Below are positions 1 to 12,170 of a DNA stretch of 64,000 bases, one piece after another. The stretch comes from Owenia fusiformis. Its lineage: Eukaryota; Annelida; Polychaeta; Sabellida; Oweniidae. Position 1 is the stretch's first letter; the number at the start of each line of letters is the position of its first letter. The position numbers were made by a program, and so were the translations under genes. The notes beneath the pieces are model-generated. The model did not search any database. It saw only the letters and a list, made by a program, of their open reading frames with translations, and had not been told where the DNA came from. Location: contig CAIIXF020000009.1 in NCBI GenBank assembly GCA_903813345.2, positions 12,146,030 to 12,210,029 of the forward strand. The letters run 5' to 3'.

Positions 1-2317
1 TATAAAATATATCCTTGTATAAAATAAGCATATATTGACTAAGGATAAACATCCTGCTTTTGACATATTTTGTACACAGTTCTTTTCTCACATAATGAAA
101 TCTTATATTTCATAAAGTATTATATGCTGTAAACATGTATAGGAATATCATTCATTTAATTAGCCACCTACTTCAGCCATTTTAAATTCATACCTTGGGT
201 TTAAACATTATTCAGCAACTGGAGACTTTTTAAATACAACAGTATAATATGACTGGTCTCAGACCAATGAATTGTCTCAAACCAAATTACAATAGTACAA
301 AAATGTCTCAAAATCAGAAAAAACAGTGCAATGTTTCAAACCAGCTTGCCACACAAATGGATATATTTCCTTGATTCTTTTATCGTAATATATGACATAT
401 CCAAGATGTAAATGGATATTCAATTCTTGCTTTGAGTGGGCATGCTTATAGGAAAGTGGTCATTCCAATATGCAACCTTGGTTATATTCCTTTTTAGCAA
501 GCTCCCACAAAGAAAAACACTTGAAAAGCTCAACCTTGGGATCAATCCTTCGAAACATGATAATCCAAATAGTTTTATTCATCAATATAACCACTCATTA
601 TTGCCCCTATACAGACCTACTATGACCATTAAGAGCATTTCCTGGTGGATGTTCTTAAACTGTAAATTATTGTCCAATATTAATATCATTATCTCATTTT
701 AATCAACTCAATCGCATTCTTAATTAAGCTACTGATTGTCCATAATCAAATTAACGATAATCACAACTAAAGAATCTGAAGTATCCACAAGGGAGTCCTT
801 TGAGGACGATTTGAGTGACAAATCATGATAGACTTGAACTGCAGAAGATGATAATGAAGATGGTATTAACATCAAAGTCAATATTACAAAATTGAAAGCC
901 AACAATAATTTGGCATGGGGTTGATGGGGTGATGTCATTGATGATGCTATGAGTGTAAGTGCTAGTGTCAAAATGGAAAATTTCCCAGAAGAATTAAAAT
1001 ACACTTAGATAAAGGAAATATATAGAACTACATATGGCAGCCTAACCATCACATCTTAAATAATGATCTGGTGTAAATAATATGCAATTCCTAATTCATG
1101 CACATCTACCTACCTAATTTCATTCATGAATAAATTTAGAAATATATTCCTTCTGTCCATACTGTGTATTTGCTTCAGTCATGAATATCAAGATTTCTAT
1201 AAGAAATGGGAGTTTGATATGAATCTGATGACTTATAGGGATTTAGGCAGTTTTGAGCTGTTTTGATTTGTGATTTCTAGTGCATCCATAAAGTGAATGT
1301 AAAAGTGAAATTAATCAAATTGCTACTGTCAATGAGAATTGAACATTGTTGATCTTCTAAATGACAAAGACAACAAGCCAGTTGATCTTCTAAATGACAA
1401 AGACAACAAGCCAGGTTACAAGTAAATGGCATACAAATAAAACTAATCCTGTTCTACATAAAACAAAATAGCTTTTGAGCTTGAGTAAATATAAAGAAGG
1501 AAGCATCTCAAGAGGAAGGATTAACAATTCTTAAGTTATCAATAGAGCAGAGAGATATGATGATCTTAATGATGAATCAATTGATACAGATGAAGCAATC
1601 CAGCAGAGTTCTATTGGTCAGTTTAGTAAATGTAATCTTGTCCTGTTAATCAGATTAATTGTGATTAATTCTTAATTGTAATTCGAAAGGAAAAATAAGG
1701 CATTGAATTTATTCTTCCATTTGTTCAATTCATGACAAAGAATTGATGAACATTCAGTAAACTGAGATAGCTGTAAATAAAAATGAGGTCATGGAAGCAA
1801 AGGTTGACTTCAACTACCTGATTAATAAAGGGGGAGTTTCCAAAATTGTTTTTTTGCTCGAGCGATGAAATCAAGGTGAAATCCACCCCAAGGCTCGAGA
1901 GTCAAGTTATTGCCACCTTAGAAATGAGAAGTCAAGTGTCGCAGTACGAGATTGTATGAAAACAGGTGTGAATTCCTAACTTGAAACTCTCATTCAACAA
2001 TATGCTCCATTGGGCTCGGTACCTGCTGAGGTGTTTTATTCTATCTTAATATAAATATATTCACTTTTAATGGGGACTTTCTTTGATGTTCATTCACATG
2101 GAAGACTTAACCCAGTCAAATTTTAGAAACATAACACATATAAATGTGCATTTTGTCCATTGAAAGTAACCTCAAATGTTCTCATTCATTTTTTGGCCTT
2201 CTGTTTTGAAAAGGATTTAAAGTATGTTTGCATTTGTTGTTTCGGTGGACTATGGAAAATATTTTGACTGACAATAGTGGACCAGACAACACTTAAAGAA
2301 AACAAACAAATATGGAC
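1..2317. other. AT-rich sequence, no gene recognised
   Basis: No convincing exon or known repeat is visible. Only short ORFs with unremarkable composition occur. The one clear local structure is a perfect 33-bp tandem duplication at 1348-1380 and 1381-1413. The stretch ends at the assembly gap. Confidence 0.5.
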
Positions 2318-2817
2318 NNNNNNNNNNNNNNNNNNNNNNNNNNNNNNNNNNNNNNNNNNNNNNNNNNNNNNNNNNNNNNNNNNNNNNNNNNNNNNNNNNN
2401 NNNNNNNNNNNNNNNNNNNNNNNNNNNNNNNNNNNNNNNNNNNNNNNNNNNNNNNNNNNNNNNNNNNNNNNNNNNNNNNNNNNNNNNNNNNNNNNNNNNN
2501 NNNNNNNNNNNNNNNNNNNNNNNNNNNNNNNNNNNNNNNNNNNNNNNNNNNNNNNNNNNNNNNNNNNNNNNNNNNNNNNNNNNNNNNNNNNNNNNNNNNN
2601 NNNNNNNNNNNNNNNNNNNNNNNNNNNNNNNNNNNNNNNNNNNNNNNNNNNNNNNNNNNNNNNNNNNNNNNNNNNNNNNNNNNNNNNNNNNNNNNNNNNN
2701 NNNNNNNNNNNNNNNNNNNNNNNNNNNNNNNNNNNNNNNNNNNNNNNNNNNNNNNNNNNNNNNNNNNNNNNNNNNNNNNNNNNNNNNNNNNNNNNNNNNN
2801 NNNNNNNNNNNNNNNNN
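2318..2817. other. assembly gap of 500 N
   Basis: Exactly 500 consecutive N. This is a round placeholder length typical of scaffolding, so the true distance, and possibly the join itself, is unknown. ORFs that read across it are artefacts. Confidence 0.99.
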
Positions 2818-2904
2818 GCGGTACTAACTCACCGGGGCGTATCGTAACCAAAACGCCCTGCAAAACCGTTAATTTGAATTTTAAACCTACCCTTGCTTTG
2901 GAAA

Positions 2905-3379
2905 ATCGAAGATGCAAATGTTCAGAGATTTCAACTAAAAGCCTCGATATATCGCCAGTTCTTTTATTATTCTCTCCTATATTTTGCACAAGGACTCCCA
3001 TTACAACCCTCCATCTCTGCATCAACATATTTATTACATTAAACGCAGCAATTTCCAAAAGTCCTACGCATCTGTTCGAAATTGATCAAAACGCCCCGTT
3101 CTCTTCCAAAACGCCCCGTTGGATCTATACACCTTGAAACTACACGTTTGTAGTCGTAGACTCTGCGGGGCGTTTTGGAAGACAACGGGGTGTTTTGGTC
3201 AATTTCGAACAGTTGCGTAGGACTTTTCAGAATTGCTGTGTTTCATGTAATAAACATGTTAATGCAGCGATGGTGGGTTGTAATGGGAGTCCTTTCGTAG
3301 AATATGGGGGAGAGTGATAGAAGAACTGGCGAGATATCAAGGATTGTGGTTGAAATCTCTGAGGATTTGCAACTTCTCA
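2905..3379. repeat. inverted duplication, two 213-bp arms
   Basis: Positions 2905-3117 and 3167-3379 are reverse complements of each other with scattered substitutions and no obvious long indels, separated by about 49 bp. The centre-proximal ends carry the motif GGGGCGTTTTGGAAGA. Read outward from the centre, both arms encode a related peptide: RTGDISRLLVEISEHL on the minus strand of the left arm and RTGEISRIVVEISEDL on the plus strand of the right arm. The arms could be TIRs of a foldback element or an inverted copy of a coding fragment. The family is not recognised. Confidence 0.75.
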
Positions 3380-3459
3380 CATCTGGGGACCAAAACGCCG
3401 CTAAATCGAGGGCAATGTCTCGACTGAAAGGTATTTCTGTGAAGGTTTTAATGGAACAA

Positions 3460-3715
3460 GTTATTAGATTAAATTATTGCAACAAAAATTCAAAAAAGCA
3501 GGGGTGGAAGGGGTTGAAAATCAGTACAACATTTCAGAAAAAACATATGGGTGGGTTGTTTGCATCTCCCCTGTCTCAAAGTCGAAATTATTTTATCATC
3601 TCTATGAGTGCTTTTCCTGGAGATAATGCATTGGCCTAACATATGTACCTGTTTAAATCCTCAGAAAATAGTCAAAATCTAACTTATGACTGTCCAAAAT
3701 CTGTTGCGATACTTT
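3460..3715 (+). repeat. dispersed repeat, copy 1 (copy 2 at 32455-32690)
   Basis: The stretch containing GCAGGGGTGGAAGGGGTTG, then GGGTGGGTTGTTTGCA, CCTGTCTCAAAGTC and AAATCTGTTGC recurs in the same order near 32455-32690, with small indels. It abuts the right arm of the inverted duplication. No coding capacity is recognised. Confidence 0.6.
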
Positions 3716-5866
3716 CCCTCCTCCTTTACTGCAGTTTTGAAAAAATTAACGCACCATAATGTGTTCTAAATTGGTGAACGTGATCATATTCATAATTTGT
3801 TTATGTTTAATAGGTTTGGCATAAAAAAAACTTTGAAAAATTGTAGTATGTGAAGATTCAAACTGATCGTGAGACTGTATCCCATGATATTGCTTGTGGA
3901 ATATGACATTTATTTGTATCTGGTTTACCGCATACACAACTCACCCTTCTTCGGTTTGCTTTCTGATATGACGACTTGCGCCATCACCATCATCAAAACG
4001 AAGCATAACATCTTTAAGTTTCTACCGAATTACTACTGCGCTACTGGTAGGTACTGGTTCACTTTTAATTATCTTCGACGAATTGCGCAGTGTGTTAGTC
4101 CGTGTTAACTATAACTAGTTATGTTATGGACATTAGTTAGAATGGATACGTGCATTACTGATCCGGAAATTACTACGCTCTGTCACGTTACATTGAGGAA
4201 TGCCGCTACATTTGATACTATGGGGGAGCTATTATGGGACGTGGGGATATTATAAGAAGGGTGAAAGTAAATACTAGGAAGTTTAAGCTAGCATGTAGAA
4301 TCGAAACGCCAACCTAAACGTATAACCAATCGCCCATGCAAATGCATTGCTTAAATATTTTCCGTTCACGTTTAGGTTGTGAACAACATTGCAAGCTTAA
4401 ACGCCCCATTGATTACACATTACGTACTTCGGTAGGAACATACAATAAAGAATTTGTCCGCCATTTGATGAATCACCAACCATTTTAGATGAATTTTTAG
4501 AACGATCAAGTGGGTATGTATGTTAAAAATATACCCAAGTGACCTCTTCATTCCAATGTGTTCGGTCCAATGATATTTATTACTGGTGAGTTTGAATTGC
4601 AGTCAATGGCAATGAGCATATGAGCAGCTATGGTAGCAAATGCATTTTCATGCGGGTCCATCCCTCAATTACTAACTTAGAGCAGTTCATTAATGTTCCG
4701 TCCTGGTACTTGCTGATATACATTTGCCAATACGACACACAACATGTAGCGCAAATCATGTGTTTGTTTCAAATGTGGAAATATAACAAAAGACATTGTA
4801 AATGCTGTTGTGTTTAAAAACACTAAATGGGTGGTTTTATGACCGTCGATATTAACATTTAGCTGTTCGTTGCAAATTATCATGTACATTCTATCTGGAT
4901 AATAAATAAAATAATATCGAATCGAAAATGTGAAAATGTCATGGCTTTACGACATGTTCATCGTTAAATTAAAGCTTTTGATAGACACGTAGATGCAATA
5001 ATTCTTTTACGCAGTACATGCAGTAATGAACATCTGCAAAAAATAATTTATGCGCTGGACTAAGTGCATGTTTGCTGAATCATACCATGAAGGTGTTGTT
5101 TCCAAACCTTTGCATGACCGCGCAGTGGGAATGCAAAGTTTAGGAAACAACGCCTGAGTGGAATGAAGCAGCTACAATGCATTGAGTCTTCGGCTTAAAT
5201 TATTTTCACACATTGCAATTCTTTTCCACAACATCATCTAAAATGAACGAAATCACTAAAATAGCACATTTTCAATTACATTTTTCACAAAGGTCAAGTT
5301 GGCAAGTCATGAAATCCAATGTGAAAAGTCCATTCCTCACTCACTATGACAACTGTTTAGCTACATGTTTTGACCTTGCGTGTGTTATTGATATTTCACA
5401 CGCTGTTCATTATGTGAATACTCTGTTCTGATTGGCCAGAATCGGACACACCTTGCCTTGTGTGAATTGTAATTCATGATATTTAGGTAAGGTATTTACG
5501 CTCCTCGTCGCATAAACGATGCAAGCTACATTTATCCTTTTTTATTTCTCCCATTTTATCCAAAAGAATACTTAGAAGTTCAGAATTACATTGTAGACCA
5601 GAACATGCCTACTTCTAAAACACTTCTTGTCTTCTGTCTTTTCCAGCTGTTTGCAGTGGAGAAAATTAAGAAGGGAAGAAATTGCAGAAATGTCAAAGAT
5701 GACGACATTGTTTTCAACCGGCTTCTGATGGTATTTCGATGGCGAGTTACTTTGGTACCAACAAAAATGACACGCAGTTTTAACGCTGGCATGTTAAAAT
5801 AAAATTGTCAGCTCCATCTAATAATTTGTTCACTTCGAATCTCAAAAAATCAGCTACACACCGATA
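3716..5866. other. non-coding stretch, no gene recognised
   Basis: No supported exon was found. Small palindromes occur: an 11-bp inverted pair at 4310-4320 and 4369-4379, and the larger hairpin at 5073-5172 listed separately. The remainder is unique-looking AT-rich DNA. Confidence 0.5.
5073..5172. repeat. imperfect 42-bp hairpin with 15-nt loop
   Basis: Arms 5073-5115 and 5131-5172 are inverted copies with about seven or eight mismatches and one T.G wobble. The best-paired part lies next to the loop (GTTGTTTCC and TTTGCAT blocks). A stem of about 42 bp with a 15-nt loop has the size of an animal pre-miRNA hairpin, but it could equally be a short palindromic mobile element. No small-RNA evidence is available. 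Confidence 0.5.
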
Positions 5867-6613
5867 TTAATGCTCCATATCAACATAGCAGTGGTGTGAG
5901 TGACACCCTTTATGAGCAGCCCCTGAATTTGGACACAGGACATAACTAGCGTGGCTTAATAAATCGCATTCCATCCTGGATAGCTGTAGTTTTGGGGAAG
6001 ACGCAAGTTCCGAACTGTCACTAGAGGGAAAACCAGGGTGTACATAAATCTGGTTCGTTAACTCCACCAGAGAGGTTCTATCGTTGTCCATGAAGCTAGC
6101 GACGTTCAGTAGTTTGTAGTCTGTTGGGGAAATCGTCTTAGAATATGGAGAATAGCAGCACTTTTGGTTGACCATTTGCGATATACTGTCGGCCGATGAT
6201 GTTGCGTCACTTTCTGTGTATATTTGTTGGTTGTTATACAAAATTGATCGATTACTACTCGAGCAATGTGTATACTTGAATTTTGTCGATGTTGGCATGC
6301 GCGTGGCATTTGTCCAAGTAAGTATTGACCTATTATTCGGTTCTTCGTAATATGTGGCATCGATACAATCGTCTGTTTTATCTTGCTTGCTGCTGTTCGA
6401 TTCCACTGTTTGTCTGTTCTCTGTATCATTAAAGAAGTCGCACTCCGTCGTCCTAGTTGTTTGAATTGTATTTATACATTTGTTTTCAGCATCACTTGAA
6501 TGTTTGAAGGTCTTATTATTCATGCAGTTCTGTTGATTTTGGTCTGATGGTGAATCATGAATATAAATGACTGTATCTCCATGATGTTTGTGAGTTGCAG
6601 CCGTTTGGTACAT
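5867..6613 (-). CDS. hypothetical protein or terminal exon, 248 codons
   Basis: This is a long open frame on the minus strand, from an ATG at 6613 to a TAA at 5867. The frame stays open for roughly 30 further codons upstream of the ATG, with a possible 3' splice site in the TTTTCCCAAG stretch near 6640, so this may be the last coding exon of a larger gene. The product is hydrophilic, rich in Ser, Thr, Asn and Asp, with no membrane segment, and has a Cys/His-rich C-terminus (GAAHKGCHSHHCYVDMEH). Several Tyr-containing motifs are present. I do not recognise the family. Its length in AT-rich DNA favours a real coding region, but no upstream exon was identified. Confidence 0.4.
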   Translation of the reverse strand: MYQTAATHKHHGDTVIYIHDSPSDQNQQNCMNNKTFKHSSDAENKCINTIQTTRTTECDFFNDTENRQTVESNSSKQDKTDDCIDATYYEEPNNRSILTWTNATRMPTSTKFKYTHCSSSNRSILYNNQQIYTESDATSSADSISQMVNQKCCYSPYSKTISPTDYKLLNVASFMDNDRTSLVELTNQIYVHPGFPSSDSSELASSPKLQLSRMECDLLSHASYVLCPNSGAAHKGCHSHHCYVDMEH

Positions 6614-6659
6614 TCCTTCACGTGCTCGATTTGCTGGAGTCCTTGGGAAAATTGTTTTA

Positions 6660-7109
6660 TATGAGTCAAAATAATTGAAATTACGTCACAAGGAAACAAT
6701 TAAGTTCCCATGGCGAGGCGTAGGCAGCCTAATCCACAAGAGCACGTCATTCACGTAAAATCTTTAAATAACACCCGAAAAGAACATATCATACAACATA
6801 TCATACAATTCAACTATTGTAAAGATACACATGAAATTAAAATGCATCATTTTAATGCAATTATGTAAGTTCTTCGCCAGCTAAAATGTCACTCGACTTT
6901 TTGGCAATTAAAAGTCCCTGCCTGCATTTAGTAGTCATATAGTGTCATGTGCATAATTTTGAAACCATATCCTAATTATTTCAAAAACCCTTTGTTGATC
7001 ATGCCATAGTTTCCAAATTGTAAACAGCATTTAGCCTTTTTAATTGGGAACTTTTTTGAAATTTCCAAAATGGCTGCCATGTGATTCCAGAATTGACATG
7101 AGTTTGTTT
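6660..7109. other. spacer, nothing recognised
   Basis: AT-rich sequence between the orphan ORF and the 3' end of the CR1-like LINE. It contains an ordinary direct repeat (CATATCATACAA twice near 6785-6810) and no coding signal. Confidence 0.5.
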
Positions 7110-7305
7110 TTGTTTTAGTTGTGTTTATTCAACAGATTCATATACAATAATACAAAAATATGCTGCCAAGCGCCAATGGCATTACTGGCTAGCATTAATT
7201 AATTTCATCTGTAGTGAAATATCATAAAATAAAAACATAGATGTGTGTGCTTAATTGCATAGTTTATCCTGGAGTTTGCCACATTCTACCCAAGACAGAA
7301 GCACT

Positions 7306-10222
7306 TTAAGTATCTTGATGCATTATAAAATTAATGAATTTTTTCTTTAAAATACTATCTTTTTCTAGTGACAGATCGTTTTCAAACACTAATGCCTTAA
7401 TTCTATCATCTTGTCTCCGGGGTAACAGGTTCTCAAGGTTATGCTGCTCAAGGGACTCAATAAACTCATGTCGTCTTGTAGAAAGGCGCTGACAGTTAAA
7501 GATGAAATGCTTAGGCGTTTCACTCTCACCACATATACAAAGGTTGTCAGAAATGCCAGTAAAATTATGCGCAAATTTTTGAGATTTGAAGTAAAGACCA
7601 CATCTTATTCGGTTTAAAATGATTTCCTGTTTACGAGATAGGTTGAGTTTGGATGTGGTGTTAAAATTTTGAAAATCTTTTGTTTTCTTCCTTACCGTAG
7701 TTTTAAATATTGATATTCTGGGTATTACCCTCTCCTCTTCACTTAGTTTGTTCCATTGGTTTATTAACCTCAACACAGGGGATTTCCTTAGCCGGGCACT
7801 CGCCTTGACTGGAATTTTGAAGGGTTGGTGAGATCTGAGATCTCTAACTTGTTCATTTTTGTATTTGTCAAGAAGTTCAGTTATGTAATCAGGTGATAAG
7901 CCTCTACATATTTTATACATAATAACTAGATTTTTGTCATTTCTTCTCATTTCGAGAGTTTTCCATTTTAGGCAGTCCAGGGTTTTGAGGGTACACGAGC
8001 CGTGCAGGGCTCCTGAACAAATTTTCGCAGCTTTGTAATGAAGTTTGTCAAGTTTAGCAAGGTTTTGAAGTGTGCTACCTCCATAGATGGAGCTGCAGTA
8101 GTCCATATGAGAAAGGATATAAGCTTTATAAATAGTTTCGAGATGTTTAGAGTTAATTTTATGGCTTAGTGCTTGTAAAGGGTTGAGTTGCTTTTGAACT
8201 TTACTTGCTAGTTCATTTATATGTATATCAAACTTTAGCCTGTTGTCGAAAGTGAAGCCTAGGTGTTTGTGGAATGTTTTATAGGGAATTTGTGTCCCTT
8301 CAAAGAAAAGGGGCATGGGGTCAAAATTATCTATGTGCTTTGGTTGAAAAATCATATGCGCACTTTTTGAGGCCTTGAATTTTAAGTGCCATTTAGCAGA
8401 CCACTCTTCAAGAATGTTAAGGTCATGTTGGAGGTCAAAAGTTTGATTTAGGGCTGTGTCAAAAGAAGCATATGCTGAGGTGTCGTCAGCGTAAATGAAA
8501 CACTCAGAATTTAGATTTTGCGGAAGGTCATTTATATAAAGAAGGAACAGCAGGGGTCCAAGAACAGACCCCTGAGGGACTCCTGTGTTGATATGGCCGA
8601 TATTTGAAAATTTTGATTTTGCATCATCCACTGTAACACAGATTTTCCTTTGTGATAGATAAGATTTCAAAAGGGTCAAGGTCAGACCAGAGATTCCATA
8701 CGCTTTAAGTTTGTGTAAGAGTAGTGCATGCGGAACAGAATCAAACGCAGAGGAAATATCTAAAAAACAGGAATTAACTCCTTTGCCCTTTTCAAATTCA
8801 TTTAAAATAAAGTCAACTATAGCTGTTATTTGAAGTTCCGTGTTATGTCCAGGTAAAAACCCAGATTGCTTATGGTAAACAAGCTTCTGGTCAAAAACAT
8901 GCTCCATTAAATGGAAGTGTATAACTTTCTCTAAAATTTTGGATAGACTTTGCAGTAGTGTCACTGGTCTGTAGTTTTCAATTGTTGTTCGGTCGCTTTT
9001 TTTGAAGATTGGAATTGTATTTCCTTCCTTCCAGACGGATGGAAATTTTCCAGTTTTGAAAATCAGATTAAATAGATCAGAAAGTTTGGATGACAGTGAG
9101 GGAGATGCTAATTTGATCATATTATTAGTGATATTATCAATACCAGGGGCTTTGTCCCTTTTTAGAGTACCTATAATTAGTGCAATATTTTCTGGAGAAG
9201 TTTCAAGATTACCGATCTGTATGTGGGTTCTGTTGTCAAATTCTGGGAGATTCTGATTAAAATTTATATCAGAGTGGTATTTGGAGGAAAAAAACTTCAA
9301 AAAAAGATTAGCTTTTTCAAGGCTGGTTGACGCAATTGTATGTCCAAGTTTCAGTGAAGGGAAACCAGAGTAGAATTTTCTGTTCATAAGCTTTTGAATC
9401 AGTGTCCAGTATTTGCTACCACTGTTATTTTCAGTGGACAAGTTTTCGCAAATTTTTGAATTGTATTCATCTTTAGCTTCCGAAATTGTTTCCTGAAGTA
9501 TTCTGGCTTTCTCTTTGTAGGTATCAAAATCTGTCGGTTCTTTTGAGGTTTTGAAGCGTTCATATGCTTTTGACTTTAATCGAATCATATGTTTAATTTT
9601 ATTATTGAACCAAGGTTGATCCTTAGAACTGAAAGTTGTGATTTTGTTTGGAATTGTTTCTTCAAAAATTTTGAAAATATCTGTACAGAACGATTCTGTC
9701 AGCAGGTCAACATCATTACATTCGTTATATCTATTTTCTATATCAATTTCAAAAATCCGTCTATTTAATTCCTCAATGTTTGCTTGATCATATTTCCATG
9801 TGCGCTTTTTGGATTTTGTTTTCTTAGGTAATCTCATTGGAAACGTTAAATTCAGGGTCAAATGATCAGTACATCCGATCGGATGAGTGACTTGCACTTC
9901 TCTAACTAGATCCGGTGAGTTAGTTATAGCTAAGTCAATGCACGATCTTGAGTTTAGCTGTATTCTAGTTGGTTCATGGATAAGTTGAACTAAGTTATTA
10001 TTCATGAGGATTTCATCGAGTTTTTCCCCATTGGAATCAGTTATTCCATTAGACCACCATTTCTTGTTTTTTGAATTAAAGTCTCCATTAATTAGTAAAT
10101 AGTCACAATGAGAATGGTAGGCCTGTGCCAAGTTTTGCTCAAGTTTGTCAAAATATTCTGATTCCTGATCTCTGTTTAGATTAGGAGATTTGTAGTACAC
10201 TCCATAGAGAATTTTTATATTA
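7306..10222 (-). CDS. CR1-like ORF2, C-terminal part: endonuclease end, reverse transcriptase, Cys/His tail
   Basis: The ORF encodes the end of an apurinic/apyrimidinic-type endonuclease (INGDFNSKNK, SCIDLAITNSPDL, TDHLTLNL), then a reverse transcriptase. Visible RT blocks are YRPVTLLQSLSKILEKV, LDISSAFDSVPHALL, GVPQGSVLGPLLFLLYIND and the catalytic FIYADDTSAY near 8490. The C-terminus has the CxC...H....C pattern (LCICGESETPKHFIFNC) common in CR1/L2 elements. In CR1-type retrotransposition the endonuclease nicks DNA and the RT copies element RNA at the nick. The codon at 10200 is GTG and is not a real start: the frame continues to the Helitron junction at 10222. The stop is at 7306-7308. No frameshift or premature stop is present in this part. 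Confidence 0.9.
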
Positions 10223-12129
10223 TTAGACTCCAGATTGAAAATCTGGAGTCTATTGTTTTTGCCTGTTTTCTTATTAGACTCCAGATGTCAATCTGGAGTC
10301 TATTGTTTTTGTCAGTATTCTTCTTCTTCTTTTTATTCTTTATTATTCTTTCCCAGTTTTCTCGATAACCATAAGGCTTCCAATAAATATCATTATTCAG
10401 TCAATTTATGTCCAGTATCTAGTTCCTCGGAAATTGGGTCAAATTTTTATCTAGGTCAAAGGTCAAGAACTAGGTCAAATCTTACATTTTCAACATTCTG
10501 TCATTTATCTTCGTCGTTGTTTATCGCAACTCCTAAATCTTTTTTTCATCATGTAGCTTAGAAAAAGCCAAAGCAAAGATATGACATTAGATTTTTGATT
10601 ACGCTTACCGATTTTGAAATATGGCGTCCAGAAAGTAGGTCAAAATAAAAAATTCTCCAAATTTAACATATGAGTTATGAATTAAGGGTAGAATTTACTC
10701 AGGAATCCGAATCTGCAAATCAAATTTCGATCCGACTTCCGGTTCGAAAGTTATGGCGTTTTGAAATTTCGAGAAAAATCGATCTGATGATATCCTTATA
10801 GAAAGTCAAGAGTAGTGAAGAAAATATAGAAAAAATCATCCATCCTTCCTTCCTATGCTGTCTGATCATATCCTTTCTATCTATCCTTCCTTCCTATCCT
10901 TTCCTTCCTATCCTATCCTTCCTTCCTATTCTATATCCTATCCTATATCCTATCGTATATCCTATCCAATCCTATCCTTCTTTCCTATCCTTCCTATCCT
11001 ATCCTCCCTTCCTATCCTATACTATCCTATTGTTTCTTCCTATTCTATCCTATCCTTCCTTCCTATTCTGGAAGGAAGGATAGGATAGGAAGGAAGGATA
11101 GGATAAGAAGGATAGGAAAGAGGGATAGGACTGGACGACTTGGCTTATTCTGGACGACTCGGCTATATCTATCCCACCTATCCTATTCAATCCTATCCTT
11201 CTTTCCTATCCTTTCTATCTATCCTTCCTTCCTTCCTATCCAATCCTTCCTATTCTGTCCTATCTTATTCTTTCTTCGGATTCTATCATATCCTATTCTA
11301 TCCTTCCTATCCTATACTATCCTATCCTTTCTTCCTATTCTGTCCTATCCTTCCTATCCTATGAATTCATCCATTCATCCATCAATCCATCCATCCATCG
11401 GCTTATTCTGGATGACTCGGCTTATTCTGGATGACTCAGCCTATTCTGGATGACTTGGCTATTTTGGATGACTCGACTATAATATCCATCCCACCTATCC
11501 TTCTTTCCTATCCTTCCTATCCTATCCTACCCTTCCTATTCTGTCCTATCTTATTCTTTCTTCGGATTCTATCGTATACTATTCTATCCTTCCTATCCTA
11601 TCCTATACTATCCTATCCTTCCTATTCTATCCTATCCTTCCTCCCTATTCTGTCCTATCCTTCCTATCCTATCAATCCATCCATTCATCAATCCATCCAT
11701 CCATCCATCCATCGGCTTATTATGGATGACTCGGCTTATCTTGGATGACTCAGCTTATTCTGGATGACTTGGCTTATTCTGGAATACTCGGCTATATCCA
11801 TCCCACCTATCCTATCCAATCCTATCCTTCTTTCCTATCCTTCCTATCCTATCCTATCCTTCCTATTCTGTCCTATCTTATTCTTTCTTCGGATTCTATT
11901 GTATCCTATTCTATCCTTCATACCCTATACTATCCTATCCTTTCTTCCTATTCTATCCTATCCTTCTTTCTTATTCTATCCTATCGTTCCTTCCTATTCT
12001 ATTCTATCCTACCTTCCTATTTTATTCATCCATCTTTTTTTGGATGACTCAGCTTATTCTGGATGACTCGGCTAAAAAAGGTCTTAATCTGGAGTCTGAA
12101 ATTGAACTTGTTCAATTTCCAAAGTCTAG
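10223..12129 (+). mobile_element. Helitron-like (non-autonomous) unit 1, with polypyrimidine core
   Basis: The 5' end carries AGACTCCAGAT followed by its inverse ATCTGGAGTCT (10225-10251), and this block is duplicated at 10275-10301. The 3' end has ATCTGGAGTCT (12088-12098), a perfect 10-bp hairpin (12098-12107 with 12110-12119), a 6-nt spacer, then CTAG at 12126-12129 followed by T. A hairpin just upstream of a terminal CTRR is the Helitron 3' signature. Subterminal inverted repeats plus an internal microsatellite resemble Helentron-derived non-autonomous families. No Rep/helicase coding region is present. The exact 5' base (10220 or 10223) cannot be fixed because the target contains repeated TTA. 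Confidence 0.7.
10837..12030. repeat. (TCCTA/TCCTTCC)n polypyrimidine tract with strand switch
   Basis: About 1.2 kb of the plus strand consists mostly of C and T (TCCTATCC, TCCTTCC units), broken by short blocks containing GGATGACTCGGCTTATTCT. At about 11070-11125 the pattern flips to GGAAGGAAGGATAGGATAGG, so the preceding pyrimidine run and this purine run form a palindrome. All three forward frames are open over long stretches and encode only S/Y/P/I/L/F repeats; these are not genes. Confidence 0.85.
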
Positions 12130-12136
12130 TTATTCC

Positions 12137-12170
<34 letters not shown>

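Noticed and set aside
2186-3137. Long ORFs on both strands crossing the N block
   Set aside because: Most of their length is undetermined bases; only the arm-encoded parts are real sequence.
10855-12066. Several forward ORFs of 70-105 codons rich in Ser, Tyr, Pro, Ile, Leu
   Set aside because: They are by-products of the pyrimidine repeat, which lacks stop codons in several frames.
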